A DNA stretch of 64,000 nt from Flavobacterium ajazii (GTDB lineage Bacteria > Bacteroidota > Bacteroidia > Flavobacteriales > Flavobacteriaceae), in assembly GCF_010614725.1 (NCBI RefSeq), contig NZ_JAAEHL010000015.1:92964-156963 (forward strand). The letters run 5' to 3'. The notes under the pieces are model-generated. The model was not told the origin of the DNA and did not search any database. It worked only from the letters and a program-made list of their open reading frames with translations. Both the position numbers and the translations under genes were made by a program. Position 1 is the first letter of the stretch; each line of letters opens with the position of its first letter. Positions 9,469 to 19,134 of the stretch are shown here, piece by piece.

Positions 9469-10665
9469 ATGAATCCAGATTTTATAAAATATCAGGCACA
9501 AACCTCTCCTTACCCACTCGGAATGGAGGTTTCACACGCTATTGGCTCTTATATTTACGATACCAGCGATAAAAAATATTTAGATTTTGTTGCCGGCGTT
9601 TCGGCCTGTACACTTGGACACCAGCATCCAAGAGTCAATCAGGCTATAAAAGATCAGTTAGACAAATATTCGCATGTAATGGTTTACGGAGAATATTCAC
9701 AAAGTCCAGCTGTTCAGTATTGCAAATTAATAGCTTCACTCCTGCCGGAATCTTTAAACAAAACCTATTTAGTAAACTCCGGTACTGAAGCAATTGAAGG
9801 CGCTCTTAAATTAGCCAAACGCTCAACAGGCCGCAGTCAATTGATTTCCTGCCACAATGCATATCACGGAAATACTATGGGCTCCATGAGTGTTATGGGC
9901 TTCGAAGAACGCAAACAAGCTTTTCGTCCATTACTTCCGGATGTTGATTTTATTACATTCAATAACGAAGAAGATTTACAAAAAATAACAACAAGAACTG
10001 CTGCAATTTTACTTGAAACTATTCAGGGTGGTGCTGGTTTCATTGAGCCCAAAAACAACTTTCTCCAAAAAGTACGCAAACGCTGTGACGAAGTAGGCGC
10101 CATGATGATTGTAGACGAAATTCAGCCTGGCTTTGGCCGCACCGGAAAATTATTTGGCTTTCAAAACTATGATGTAGTTCCGGATATAGTTGTTATGGGA
10201 AAAGGAATGGGCGGAGGAATGCCGGTGGGTGCTTTTACGGCATCTGCTGAAAAAATGGACCTTTTAACCGAGAATCCAAAACTAGGGCATATCACAACTT
10301 TTGGAGGTCATCCTGTCATTGCGTCAGCCTGTTTAGCTACTTTGCAGGAATTAACTGAGACTAATCTGATGCAGCAAACTTTAGAAAAGGAAAAACTCTT
10401 CAGATCACTTTTGGTACATCCTTTGATAACAGAAATTAGAGGAAAAGGGTTAATGCTTGCAGCTATGACTGAAAGTGCAGAAATTACCAATGAGGTAATT
10501 TTAAACTGTCAGGAAAAAGGACTTATTTTATTCTGGTTACTTTTTGAAGGATGCGCTATCAGAATAACACCGCCGTTAACCATTTCTGAAGAAGAAATAA
10601 AAGAAGGATGCACCATAATTCTCGAAGTTATGGATAAAATTTTGAAAAAAGAACAAAAATCATAA
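9469..10665 (+). CDS. Class III PLP-dependent aminotransferase (acetylornithine/ornithine type)
   Basis: A 398-residue cytoplasmic enzyme using the ATG at 9469; the open frame can be extended five codons to a TTG, but the promoter box argues against it. Family features are VNSGTEAIEGALKLAKR (cofactor phosphate binding), HNAYHGNTMGSMSVMG, IVDEIQPGFGRTGKLF with the Asp that contacts the pyridine nitrogen, VVMGKGMGGGMPVGAF with the Schiff-base lysine, and TTFGGHPVIASA. The family transfers an omega-amino group to 2-oxoglutarate. The exact substrate cannot be set from sequence, and no arginine-synthesis genes adjoin it. Confidence 0.85.
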   Translation: MNPDFIKYQAQTSPYPLGMEVSHAIGSYIYDTSDKKYLDFVAGVSACTLGHQHPRVNQAIKDQLDKYSHVMVYGEYSQSPAVQYCKLIASLLPESLNKTYLVNSGTEAIEGALKLAKRSTGRSQLISCHNAYHGNTMGSMSVMGFEERKQAFRPLLPDVDFITFNNEEDLQKITTRTAAILLETIQGGAGFIEPKNNFLQKVRKRCDEVGAMMIVDEIQPGFGRTGKLFGFQNYDVVPDIVVMGKGMGGGMPVGAFTASAEKMDLLTENPKLGHITTFGGHPVIASACLATLQELTETNLMQQTLEKEKLFRSLLVHPLITEIRGKGLMLAAMTESAEITNEVILNCQEKGLILFWLLFEGCAIRITPPLTISEEEIKEGCTIILEVMDKILKKEQKS

Positions 10666-10670
10666 TTAGG

Positions 10671-10753
10671 AGCTGTTTCCAGCTATACACTATATCTTTT
10701 GTTTTTTAAAGAAAAAAACAAAAGGATGTCGTTCCTATCTGGGCTAGGCCGCT
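10671..10753. repeat. Intergenic palindromic repeat element
   Basis: Two palindromes stand in series. AGCTG/CAGCT forms a small hairpin at 10671-10684. A 12-bp perfect stem pairs 10696-10707 with 10713-10724 around a 5-base loop. The tail (GTTCCTATCTGGGCTAGG) is GC-richer than its surroundings. This resembles repetitive extragenic elements I associate with Flavobacterium genomes, but only this copy is in the window. The long stem could also act as a terminator for the aminotransferase gene. Confidence 0.45.
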
Positions 10754-10938
10754 GAATTAAAAACAAAAGCAGAATAACAAACAAATAATCTTTTATATAT
10801 CAGAAGATTACGATTAAAAAAAGAACACAAATTCTGCCCATATTGTTAATTAAATTGTTCAAAACAATTAATTCCCTTTCCTCACAAGATAATATGGTTG
10901 CCTAAATTTATAACAGGCTAATTTCAAAAAGACAAAGT

Positions 10939-12333
10939 ATGCAATTAAGCAACGAAGAAGAAGATTATAACCTATCCTTATCCAAATTTGAGTCAATGTT
11001 AAAAACCAACAAAGTACTCTTTTTTGATTCTGAAGAATTCGAAGAAATCATTCTTCATTATTTAGACATAGGCAAGGCTAATTTAGCAAAAAAGGCCTTA
11101 AAACTTGCATTAGACCAACATCCAAAATCTACAGGCTTAAAATTAGTACAAGTAGAAATGTTGGTTTACGACGACAAATTAGATATCGCCGAGAAACTTT
11201 TAAATGAGTTATATGCAATCGAACCTAATAACGAGGAAATTTACATCCAGAAAGCTAATATTTGTTCCAAAAGAGACCAGCATGAAAAAGCAGTAGAATT
11301 GCTTAAAATTGCACTACAATATACAGACGATTTTGCTGATGTATACAACTTAATCGGAATGGAATATCTTTTCATGGATAACCTTGAAATGGCAAAAGAC
11401 AGCTTCATCAAATGTCTTGAAGAAGACCTGGAAGATCAGTCTGCTCTCTATAACGTAGTATATTGTTTTGAATTCCTAGACCAAAATCAGGAGGCTATTG
11501 TTTATCTTAATGAATACATCAACAAAAATCCATACAGCGAAATTGCCTGGCATCAGCTTGGACGATTGCATTATGGTGTAAAAGAATACGAAAATGCAAT
11601 TCGCGCTTTTGATTATGCAACCCTGATTGACGAAGAATTTTTGGGAGCATTCATGGAAAAAGCAAAAGCCTACGAGCGCCTAAAAAAATATACTCAGGCA
11701 ATTGAAAGCTATAACCGTACTATTGAGTTAGACGACGCAACTTCATATGCTTTATTACGAATTGGTAAATGTTATGAAAAATTAGGAAATACAATTTTAG
11801 CACTGAAATATTACAACCAAACAGTTCACGAAGACCCACTTCTGGACAAAGGATGGATTGCTATTACTGATTTTTACATTCGCCAGAAAAACTTCCAAAA
11901 GGCATTATTTTTTGTAAATAAGGCATTGGCAATAGATAACCAGAATCGTTTGTACTGGAAACGCTATGCTATGATTAACAAACAAATGAACTTTTTTGAA
12001 GAAGCTGAATTTGGCTATCGAAAAGCAGTTGAATTTGGAGACTACGCATTGGATACCTGGTTATTCTGGGTTGATATCTTACAGTTTTTAGGAGAATTTG
12101 ACAGTGCAATACAAACCCTGCTTCAGGCTTCTGAATATTTCCCGGAAGAAAACGAAATAGAATATCGTTTAGCCGGATTGTATTTTATGATTCAGGACAA
12201 CACAAAAGCTAAATTTCACCTAAGCAACGGGTTACGCCTGAATTTTGACAATTACATACTGATTGAAGATTTATTTCCGGTAGTCTGGGCAAAAAAAATG
12301 GTGCGAAATTATATTGAAAAACACAGAAAATAA
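10939..12333 (+). CDS. Tetratricopeptide repeat protein
   Basis: A 464-residue protein made almost entirely of TPR units (~11, from about residue 35 to 450). Typical units are EIAWHQLGRLHYGVKEYENAIRAFDYATLID and the following one around AYERLKKYTQAIESYNRTIELD. No signal peptide or membrane segment is visible, so it is probably a cytoplasmic scaffold. It ends two bases before aroE, so the two are almost certainly co-transcribed. The partner proteins are unknown. Confidence 0.8.
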   Translation: MQLSNEEEDYNLSLSKFESMLKTNKVLFFDSEEFEEIILHYLDIGKANLAKKALKLALDQHPKSTGLKLVQVEMLVYDDKLDIAEKLLNELYAIEPNNEEIYIQKANICSKRDQHEKAVELLKIALQYTDDFADVYNLIGMEYLFMDNLEMAKDSFIKCLEEDLEDQSALYNVVYCFEFLDQNQEAIVYLNEYINKNPYSEIAWHQLGRLHYGVKEYENAIRAFDYATLIDEEFLGAFMEKAKAYERLKKYTQAIESYNRTIELDDATSYALLRIGKCYEKLGNTILALKYYNQTVHEDPLLDKGWIAITDFYIRQKNFQKALFFVNKALAIDNQNRLYWKRYAMINKQMNFFEEAEFGYRKAVEFGDYALDTWLFWVDILQFLGEFDSAIQTLLQASEYFPEENEIEYRLAGLYFMIQDNTKAKFHLSNGLRLNFDNYILIEDLFPVVWAKKMVRNYIEKHRK

Positions 12334-12335
12334 TA

Positions 12336-13085
12336 ATGATTGACATTTTAAGACGACGTTTTGGTTTATTAGGCCGTAATATTAGCTATTCCTTTTCTAA
12401 AGGATATTTTACCGAAAAATTTAAAGATGATGTATTTGTCGGCAACAGCTACGAAAATTTTGACATCTCAGAAATCAACTATTTTACGGAGTTAGTTAAA
12501 AACAACCCTGATTTAAACGGTTTAAACGTTACAATTCCTTATAAAGAACAAGTCATTCCTTTTCTGGATAAACTTTCAAAAAAAGCTGCTTTAATTGGCG
12601 CTGTAAACACTATCAAATTCACCAAAAAAGGAAAATTAAAAGGATATAATACCGATTATTATGGTTTTAAAAAATCCTTAAAACCATTATTAGAGTCGCA
12701 TCATAAAAAAGCCCTTATTTTGGGAACCGGAGGAGCTTCAAAAGGGGTTGCTTTTGCCCTTGATGAACTTGATATTCCTTACACATTCGTTTCAAGAGAA
12801 GTAAAAGAAAACATTATTGATTATAGTCTGATTAATGCTACCACTTTTGATAATTTTCAAATCATAATCAATTGCACACCAGTTGGAACTAGCCCAAATA
12901 TTGAAGCTTGTCCCAACCTGCCTTATGAGTTTTTTACCGACAAACATATTGCCTACGATTTAATTTACAATCCGGCAGAGACTCAGTTTTTAAAAAATGC
13001 TAAAGAAAGGGGTGCAATTATAAAAAACGGATATGATATGCTTATTTTTCAGGCAGAGAAAGCCTGGAAGATCTGGAACAAATAA
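12336..13085 (+). CDS. aroE: Shikimate dehydrogenase
   Basis: A 249-residue enzyme of the aromatic amino acid pathway that reduces 3-dehydroshikimate to shikimate with NADPH. It shows the substrate-binding N-terminus (SYSFSKGYFTEKF), the NVTIPYKEQVIPFLD segment with the catalytic lysine, GAVNTI and GYNTDYYGF, and the nucleotide-binding loop LGTGGASKGVAFAL. The length is slightly shorter than E. coli AroE (272), usual for the phylum. It is coupled to the TPR gene with a 2-base gap. Confidence 0.93.
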   Translation: MIDILRRRFGLLGRNISYSFSKGYFTEKFKDDVFVGNSYENFDISEINYFTELVKNNPDLNGLNVTIPYKEQVIPFLDKLSKKAALIGAVNTIKFTKKGKLKGYNTDYYGFKKSLKPLLESHHKKALILGTGGASKGVAFALDELDIPYTFVSREVKENIIDYSLINATTFDNFQIIINCTPVGTSPNIEACPNLPYEFFTDKHIAYDLIYNPAETQFLKNAKERGAIIKNGYDMLIFQAEKAWKIWNK

Positions 13086-13154
13086 TTCCTTCATATCAAC
13101 AAAAGGTTAAAGTGTTTTTTTTTTGTAAATTAGTTCACTTATTTACAAATAGTT

Positions 13155-13905
13155 ATGAAAAATACTTTAACTTTTTTATCATTAAGTTTTATATTTCACA
13201 TTACACTTCAGGCTCAGGATACTATTGTCCAAAAAAGGAACATTTACACAGAAGCGCGTTACCACTATTACCTGAAAACTATTTTACTTTTTAATGAATA
13301 TTTTAGATACAGACAAAGGTTCATTTAACACTACACAACTTCGCTTTTTACATCCAATCGCCAACAAGGCATGGAACCTAAGAATTGATCTTCCATTAGT
13401 TTCTGCAAATACAAATTCAGACAATAAAACCGGAATCGGTGATATTGGCGCAGGTCTAAGCTACATCCCTTATATGAAATACAAAGATGAAGGAATCGCA
13501 TTCCGCGCAAGAGTTATTTCCAACTCAGCAGTAGATCCTGCTCTCGGTTCAGGCAAATGGGTCTTTTCTCCGGCGTTTTTCTTTGGTAAATATTTTACAA
13601 AAAACATTTTATGGATCACATCTTTAGAAAACCAAATCAGTTTTGCAGGGTCAGATAACAGAAACGATATAAACTTAACCATATTCGAGAATTATTTCAT
13701 GTACCTATTTGGTCCTCACTGGATTGCTGGAGATGTTGCTTTAAGATACAATGCAATCAATAAAGGTTATCCAAATAATGCATACTTAGAATTTGGTAAA
13801 AGAATAACCAAAAATGACATGGCATATATTCATCCTAGCGTTGCTTTTGGAAACCAAAAATCTTATAATTTTGGCCTTGAGGTTGGAATGCTGATTTTAT
13901 TTTAA
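13155..13905 (+). pseudogene. Outer-membrane beta-barrel protein gene interrupted by a +1 frameshift
   Basis: A start at 13155 encodes a clean signal peptide (MKNTLTFLSLSF to LQAQ) followed by ~40 residues ending EARYHYYLKT. That frame stops at ~13329. The rest of a barrel protein continues in the next frame from about 13276 to 13905 (NILDTDKGSFNTTQLRFLHPI, then GIGDIGAGLSYIPY, ending EVGMLILF, an aromatic C-terminal residue typical of outer-membrane barrels). Removing one base from a homopolymer at 13275-13278, 13282-13285 or 13288-13292 would join the two halves into ~249 residues. Either a real frameshift or a sequencing error. An internal start at 13294 would lack a signal peptide and make no sense for a barrel. 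Confidence 0.65.
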
Positions 13906-14099
13906 TCATTCATAAAAATATATTTTGCAACACCTAATTTTCCTAAAAAACACAAAACTGTACAAAAACCTTCTTTTCAACTTAATTTTTGACTTAAATT
14001 AACTTTAAGAAATCAACAAAAAAAACCACTACAAAATTACAATTTACTTGAATAAACAAGAATTTCATAGTAAAACAACATATAAACAAACGAATTATT

Positions 14100-14129
14100 T
14101 TGTATTTAGAAACACCTTTACTATCTTTC
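14100..14129 (+). promoter_or_regulatory. Promoter of the DUF349 gene
   Basis: TTG at 14100-14102, 19 bases, then TATCTTTC at 14122-14129. This is a near match to the Bacteroidota pattern TTG-N17-20-TAnnTTTG, ~35 bases before the ATG at 14165. Confidence 0.5.
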
Positions 14130-14164
14130 GCTCTGTTTAAAATAAAAACCTTACACATTTAAAG

Positions 14165-16153
14165 ATGTTAGAAGAAAAGAATGATAACCTGCAGGAAGCA
14201 GATGGAAAAACAGGAATCGAAATTAACGATTCTGTACAAAATGATGCAATTGAAACATCGAATTCTGAAACAGTATCAGAAAATGAAATTTCGCATAATG
14301 AAACTGTAAGTACTGAAGAAATTTTGGAAGATACCGATCATCAATCAGCATTGGATGCAATAACGAATTCTAATGCAGAAGAAAGTGAAGACGAAACGCT
14401 AAAAGAACGTCATGATATCCCTATGAAGGACTATCACACTTTTTCTCTGGATGAACTCGTTGATGAATTAAAAAAGCTTATAAACACAGACAAAATAATG
14501 TCTGTAAAAGATCATATCGAAGAAATTAAAAAATCTTTTTTACTTCAGTTTAATCATTTCATTGAAGAAAAAAAGGAAGAATTTAATGCTTCAAAACAAG
14601 ACCCTAATGAAGAATTCGAGTACCATTCTCCATTAAAATCTAAATTTGATGAATATTATAATGTTTTTAGAGAAAAAAGAAATGCTCATTTTAAACATTT
14701 ACAAACCAACTTAAAATCAAATTTAGAAAACAGGTTAACTATAGTTGAAGAACTAAAAGAGCTTATAAACCCTCAGGAAAACATAAAAGACATTCTTAAA
14801 CATTTTAATGATTTAAGAGAAAGATGGAAAAATGCCGGGCCAATTCCGAAAGATAAATACAACCATGTCTGGAACAACTACCATTTCCATCTTGAAAATT
14901 TCTATGATTACCTGCATTTAGACCGCGAAGCCAGAGATTTAGACTTTAAGTACAATCTGGAGCAAAAACAAAAAATTATCACACGCGTTGAAGAATTGGC
15001 TAATGAGACCGATATCAGCAAAGCATTTCGTGAGCTTCAGGATTTACACAGAATCTGGAAAGAAGACATTGGACCTGTTTCAAAAGAACATCGTGATACG
15101 ATTTGGAATAAATTTAGTGAGTTAACCAAAAAAATTCATGACAAAAGAGAACTTTTATTCGAAAGTCAAAGGGCTAACGAACAAAAAAATCTTGAAGCAA
15201 AGAAAGAAATAATTGCTAAAATTGAAGTTTTAGGTACTGAAAAAGTAAACTCACATCCGCAATGGCTTTTACAGATACAAAAAGTTGAAAGTCTAAGAAA
15301 TGAGTTTTTTGCTGCAGGAAAAGTCCCAAATGAAGTAAACGAAGAAACCTGGGCTGCGTTTAAAAATGCTGTCAGAAACTTCAATTCTTTCAAAAATTCG
15401 TTTTACAAAGACATCAAAAAAGACCAAACCGATAATTTAAACAAAAAAATGGCTCTTGTTGCAAAAGCAAAAGAGTTACAGGAAAGTACAGACTTTAATG
15501 CTACTACTCCAATCATGAAGCAAATTCAGGAGGAATGGAAGCAAATTGGTCATGTACCTAAAAAATATTCGGATAAAATATGGAAGGAATTTAAAGATGC
15601 CTGCAATCATTATTTTGATAAGTTAAAGGAGCATAAATCTGAAGAAAACACAGAAGAAGTTGCCGCATTTGATAACAAAAAAGCATATTTAGACACTTTA
15701 AGAGCATTCGAACTTACCGGAGACCATAAAACAGATCTCGATGCGATTAAATTACACATTGAAACCTGGAAGGGATTTGGAAAAGTACCTTTTTCAAGAC
15801 GTCATATAGAAGGTAAATTCAATAAAATATTAGACGCTCTTTTTGAAAAACTAAGTCTAAGCAAAAAAGACAGTGAAATGATGCGTTTTTCTAATAGAAT
15901 TGATTCTTTATCAGAAAGCAACGATACTCGCAAGTTAGATAATGAAAAGATTTTCATCATGCGTAAAATCGAAGAAGTTCAAAATGAAATTTTTCAATTA
16001 GAAAATAATATTCAGTTCTTCACAAACACTAAAAATGCGAAAAAGGAAAATTCTATAGTTCTTGAAGTTCGTAAAAACATTGCCATTCACAAAGAAAGTC
16101 TGGAAGTTTGGAAAGATAAACTGAAACAATTGCGTAATTTAAGTCAGGAATAA
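14165..16153 (+). CDS. DUF349 repeat protein
   Basis: A 662-residue protein. The first ~90 residues are acidic and low-complexity. From ~130 on there are about five DUF349 repeats, each a charged helical pair around a W-K-x-x-G-x-(V/I)-P core: RERWKNAGPIPKDKYN, HRIWKEDIGPVSKEHR, EEWKQIGHVPKKYSDK, ETWKGFGKVPFSRRH. The C-terminus is coiled-coil (EEVQNEIFQLENNIQFF). No signal or membrane segment. DUF349 proteins are abundant and conserved in Bacteroidota; their function is not settled. Single gene with its own promoter and terminator. Confidence 0.88.
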   Translation: MLEEKNDNLQEADGKTGIEINDSVQNDAIETSNSETVSENEISHNETVSTEEILEDTDHQSALDAITNSNAEESEDETLKERHDIPMKDYHTFSLDELVDELKKLINTDKIMSVKDHIEEIKKSFLLQFNHFIEEKKEEFNASKQDPNEEFEYHSPLKSKFDEYYNVFREKRNAHFKHLQTNLKSNLENRLTIVEELKELINPQENIKDILKHFNDLRERWKNAGPIPKDKYNHVWNNYHFHLENFYDYLHLDREARDLDFKYNLEQKQKIITRVEELANETDISKAFRELQDLHRIWKEDIGPVSKEHRDTIWNKFSELTKKIHDKRELLFESQRANEQKNLEAKKEIIAKIEVLGTEKVNSHPQWLLQIQKVESLRNEFFAAGKVPNEVNEETWAAFKNAVRNFNSFKNSFYKDIKKDQTDNLNKKMALVAKAKELQESTDFNATTPIMKQIQEEWKQIGHVPKKYSDKIWKEFKDACNHYFDKLKEHKSEENTEEVAAFDNKKAYLDTLRAFELTGDHKTDLDAIKLHIETWKGFGKVPFSRRHIEGKFNKILDALFEKLSLSKKDSEMMRFSNRIDSLSESNDTRKLDNEKIFIMRKIEEVQNEIFQLENNIQFFTNTKNAKKENSIVLEVRKNIAIHKESLEVWKDKLKQLRNLSQE

Positions 16154-16170
16154 GATTCCGTTTATAATTT

Positions 16171-16210
16171 TTAAAGGTGTAACGAGAGCTCTCTCATTAC
16201 ACCTTTTTTA
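16171..16210 (+). terminator. Terminator of the DUF349 gene
   Basis: AAAGGTGTAA and TTACACCTTT pair, extended by GAGA/TCTC after one mismatch, with a T-run following. Strong hairpin. Confidence 0.8.
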
Positions 16211-16263
16211 ATGCTTTTACTTTTCAGTAACAAATCAATAAAATAAAACTATAAAATATTGAT

Positions 16264-16271
16264 TATATTTG
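16264..16271 (+). promoter_or_regulatory. -7 box upstream of the osmC gene
   Basis: TATATTTG matches TAnnTTTG, 61 bases before the ATG. No well-spaced -33 TTG, so only partial support. Confidence 0.35.
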
Positions 16272-16332
16272 AATTACACTTTGTTTCAAAAATTGCAATC
16301 AAATAATTTTATTAATTTTAATAACAACAAAA

Positions 16333-16749
16333 ATGAAATTTACAAGAAAAGCTAATGCAAACTGGAAAGGAACCGGTATGGAAGGAACCGGAACTATAAG
16401 TACACAAAGTACAACCTTAAATAATGCCCAGTTATCCTTTAAAACAAGATTTGCCGAAGGAGTAGGAACCAATCCTGAAGAACTCATTGCTGCTGCCCAT
16501 TCAGGCTGTTTTACAATGCAATTAAGTTTTCTGTTAAACGAAGAGGGATTTGTTGCCGATGATTTATCTACTGAGGCAACAGTTACTTTTGAAGATGGAA
16601 ACATCACTTTAATTCATTTAGAACTTAAAGGAAAAGTACCAGCCATTACAGCAGAAAAATTTGCCGAAATTGCGACCAAAGCAAAAGAAATCTGTCCTAT
16701 TTCAAAATTATTAAAAACTGAAATTACATTAGGCGTTAATTTACTTTAG
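16333..16749 (+). CDS. OsmC family peroxiredoxin
   Basis: A 138-residue cytoplasmic protein. It has the two redox cysteines of the OsmC/Ohr family in HSGCFTMQLSFLLNE (~58) and EICPISKLLK (~121), and the N-terminal KANANWKGTGMEGTGTIS strand pattern. These proteins reduce organic hydroperoxides through the Cys pair. GVGTNPEELIAAAHSGC is the OsmC rather than Ohr form. Single gene ending at a bidirectional terminator. A second, distantly related OsmC protein is encoded at 58401-58796. Confidence 0.88.
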   Translation: MKFTRKANANWKGTGMEGTGTISTQSTTLNNAQLSFKTRFAEGVGTNPEELIAAAHSGCFTMQLSFLLNEEGFVADDLSTEATVTFEDGNITLIHLELKGKVPAITAEKFAEIATKAKEICPISKLLKTEITLGVNLL

Positions 16750-16773
16750 AATTTAAGATTAACTTTTGTCCAT

Positions 16774-16804
16774 AAAAAAAGCTCCGACAATTCGGAGCTT
16801 TTTT
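16774..16804. terminator. Bidirectional terminator between osmC and the response regulator
   Basis: GCTCCGA (16781-16787) pairs with TCGGAGC (16792-16798) around CAAT, flanked by A7 and a T-run. It serves the convergent genes on both sides. Confidence 0.85.
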
Positions 16805-16819
16805 CTCATCTTAATATTT

Positions 16820-17539
16820 TTATTCAGATATCGCTTTACTTTTTACAACTAATCTGAATCCCTCGCCGTGGATATTTAAAATTTCTACATCTTCATCGGC
16901 TTTTAGATATTTTCTAAGTTTAGCGATGTAAACATCCATACTTCTTGAAGTAAAATAATTATCATCTCTCCAGATTTTTGTCAAGGCTAATTCTCTTGGC
17001 ATTAAATCATTCTCATGTAAAATCAGCATTTTTAGCAATTCATTCTCTTTCGGAGATAATTTGATTGGTTCTTCATCTTGAAATGTTAAAAATCTCAATT
17101 TAGAATTTAAATGAAATTTACCAATATTGAATTCAAACTGAACTTGCTCTGCTTTTGTATCAGATGATTTTCTTTGAATAATAGCTTTAATTTTCATCAA
17201 TAAAACTTCAGAATCAAAAGGTTTGTTCAGATAATCATCAGCACCTGCTTTATATCCTTTTAAAACATCCTCTTTCATTGATTTTGCCGTTAAAAAAATA
17301 ATCGGGACTTCACTATTTTTCTCTCTGATTTCTTTTGCTAAAGTATACCCATCCTTATATGGCATCATCACATCCAAAATGCATAAATCATATACATCTT
17401 TTTTGAATTTTTCAAAACCTTCCATACCATTTTTTGCTAAAGTAACTTCAAAATCATTCAGCATCAAATAATCTTTAAGAACCGCACCAAAATTAAGGTC
17501 ATCTTCTACTAAAAGTATTCTCTTATTAATATTTTCCAT
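16820..17539 (-). CDS. OmpR-type response regulator (RprY-like)
   Basis: 239 residues. The receiver domain (~7-120) has the acidic pair VEDD, the phospho-acceptor Asp in LCILDVMMPYKDG (~56), and LTAKS and KPFDSE with the conserved Thr and Lys. The winged-helix DNA-binding domain (~140-232) contains LSPKENELLKMLI and SRSMDVYIAKLRKYL. It follows the histidine kinase gene by 3 bases, so the two form one operon. The pair resembles RprX/RprY of Bacteroides; the target genes are unknown. Confidence 0.88.
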   Translation of the reverse strand: MENINKRILLVEDDLNFGAVLKDYLMLNDFEVTLAKNGMEGFEKFKKDVYDLCILDVMMPYKDGYTLAKEIREKNSEVPIIFLTAKSMKEDVLKGYKAGADDYLNKPFDSEVLLMKIKAIIQRKSSDTKAEQVQFEFNIGKFHLNSKLRFLTFQDEEPIKLSPKENELLKMLILHENDLMPRELALTKIWRDDNYFTSRSMDVYIAKLRKYLKADEDVEILNIHGEGFRLVVKSKAISE

Positions 17540-17542
17540 ATT

Positions 17543-19129
17543 TTAATTTATTAGTGGTATTTTTATTATGAAGGTACTACCTTTTCCCTTTTCGCTTTCT
17601 ACATAAACCTGACCATTATGGTCTTCTACAATTCTCTTTACATAAGCAAGACCCAAACCATGTCCTTTAACATTATGTAAATCACCAGTATGTTCCCTGT
17701 AAAATTTCTCAAACACTCTTTTTTGAGCTACTTTACTCATTCCTAAACCATTGTCTTTTATTTTCACAAGGATCATATCTTTGATATTCTCTGTAAAAAC
17801 CTCTATTTCAGGAACATCAGGAGAATACTTTATGGCATTTTCCAGTATATTAACCAAAACATTTGTAAAATGCACCTCATTAACCAAACAGGTTGTTCTT
17901 GCTGCGTTATAATGTTTTACAATCGAACCCTTTTTATCTTCTAGAATCAAATTAACATGTTCTATAGCATCTTCAATAATATCGTGAATTACCGTTGGCT
18001 CTTTACTTATATCTAATTCTTTTTTCTCCAGTTTTGAAATTCGAAGAACGTTTTCAACCTGCGCATGCATCCTTTTATTTTCATCCCTAATCATTTGAAG
18101 ATAACGATATACCTTCTCTTTGTCTTCTATAATTTTTGGATTTCGAATCGCATCAAGAGCCAAATTTATTGTTGCTATAGGAGTTTTAAACTCATGCGTC
18201 ATATTATTAATAAAATCAGTTTTGATTTCTGATATTTGTTTTTGACGTATTAATTGATTTAAAGCACTTGTATAAGCAATTATTATAATTAGCGTAAAAA
18301 CTATGGACAGTATAGTAATACTTACCAATTGTGATAACAAAAACTTCTTTTTGTGCGGAAAAGTAACTGAGAGCATATATTTACTATTCCCTTCATTATC
18401 AGCAAAAACCGGCACATTGTAAGTTGCATCTTTGTCATAATGAAACCCTTCTGATTTTATTTTTGTAGGGGCACTATTATTGTATATACCAAATTCAAAT
18501 TTTGTTTTTACCTCGTGCTCCGTAAGTTCCTTTTTTAAGATACTTCTTAGCTTCTCATTTGAAATCCTTTCCTCTATAGGTAATGCCGAAGCATAATCTT
18601 TATATGAAATCTGTAACTGAGCTTTATTTAAAATATCTAAATTTCCGTCTATTTCTATTTTTTTATCCGGAATTGTGCTTTGATTTAAGACTGAATTATC
18701 AATAATATTATTATTGTTATAAATTTCAGTTAATCTTTTAGAACTAAAACTTTTAAATCCGTCTGAGCTAAACTTTTTATTAAAAAGTGCTCCATTGATA
18801 TCATACTTTTCAGATGATATACTGTTTTTATAAACAATTGTTTTGTTTGTTTTGGTATTTCTCTGAACAAATAAAATTTCCAGCAGGTCTTCTTTTTGGG
18901 GTATTTTTCCTGTACTGTCTTTTATATGGTTAATTTTATCGTAAAAACTATATTCTTCCTGTTGCTCAAGTTTATCAGAAACATCACTAATTACCTGTGT
19001 TACGTGATATTTAAATTGCTCATCATTATTTTCGAACGAAGAATTGAACCAATATACCTGAACCAGAATTATCCCTATTAAGGACAAACTCATGAGCAAA
19101 ACAAGTATTCTAAAAAATAATTTATTCAT
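17543..19129 (-). CDS. Membrane sensor histidine kinase (RprX-like)
   Basis: 528 residues. A first transmembrane helix (~5-28) is followed by a ~225-residue extracytoplasmic region without a recognised domain and a second helix (~268-288). The cytoplasmic part has the H-box MTHEFKTPIATINLALDAI (phospho-His), the N-box NVLVNILENAIKYSPD, G1 IKDNGLGMSK and G2 GHGLGLAYVKRI. It is the first gene of the kinase-regulator operon. The promoter lies so close to the ATG that the mRNA would have almost no leader. Confidence 0.9.
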   Translation of the reverse strand: MNKLFFRILVLLMSLSLIGIILVQVYWFNSSFENNDEQFKYHVTQVISDVSDKLEQQEEYSFYDKINHIKDSTGKIPQKEDLLEILFVQRNTKTNKTIVYKNSISSEKYDINGALFNKKFSSDGFKSFSSKRLTEIYNNNNIIDNSVLNQSTIPDKKIEIDGNLDILNKAQLQISYKDYASALPIEERISNEKLRSILKKELTEHEVKTKFEFGIYNNSAPTKIKSEGFHYDKDATYNVPVFADNEGNSKYMLSVTFPHKKKFLLSQLVSITILSIVFTLIIIIAYTSALNQLIRQKQISEIKTDFINNMTHEFKTPIATINLALDAIRNPKIIEDKEKVYRYLQMIRDENKRMHAQVENVLRISKLEKKELDISKEPTVIHDIIEDAIEHVNLILEDKKGSIVKHYNAARTTCLVNEVHFTNVLVNILENAIKYSPDVPEIEVFTENIKDMILVKIKDNGLGMSKVAQKRVFEKFYREHTGDLHNVKGHGLGLAYVKRIVEDHNGQVYVESEKGKGSTFIIKIPLIN

Positions 19130-19134
19130 CGAGA

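Noticed and set aside
13112..13294. A 60-residue frame overlapping the start of the barrel gene
   Set aside because: Composition is not protein-like and the signal peptide of the barrel gene lies in another frame.
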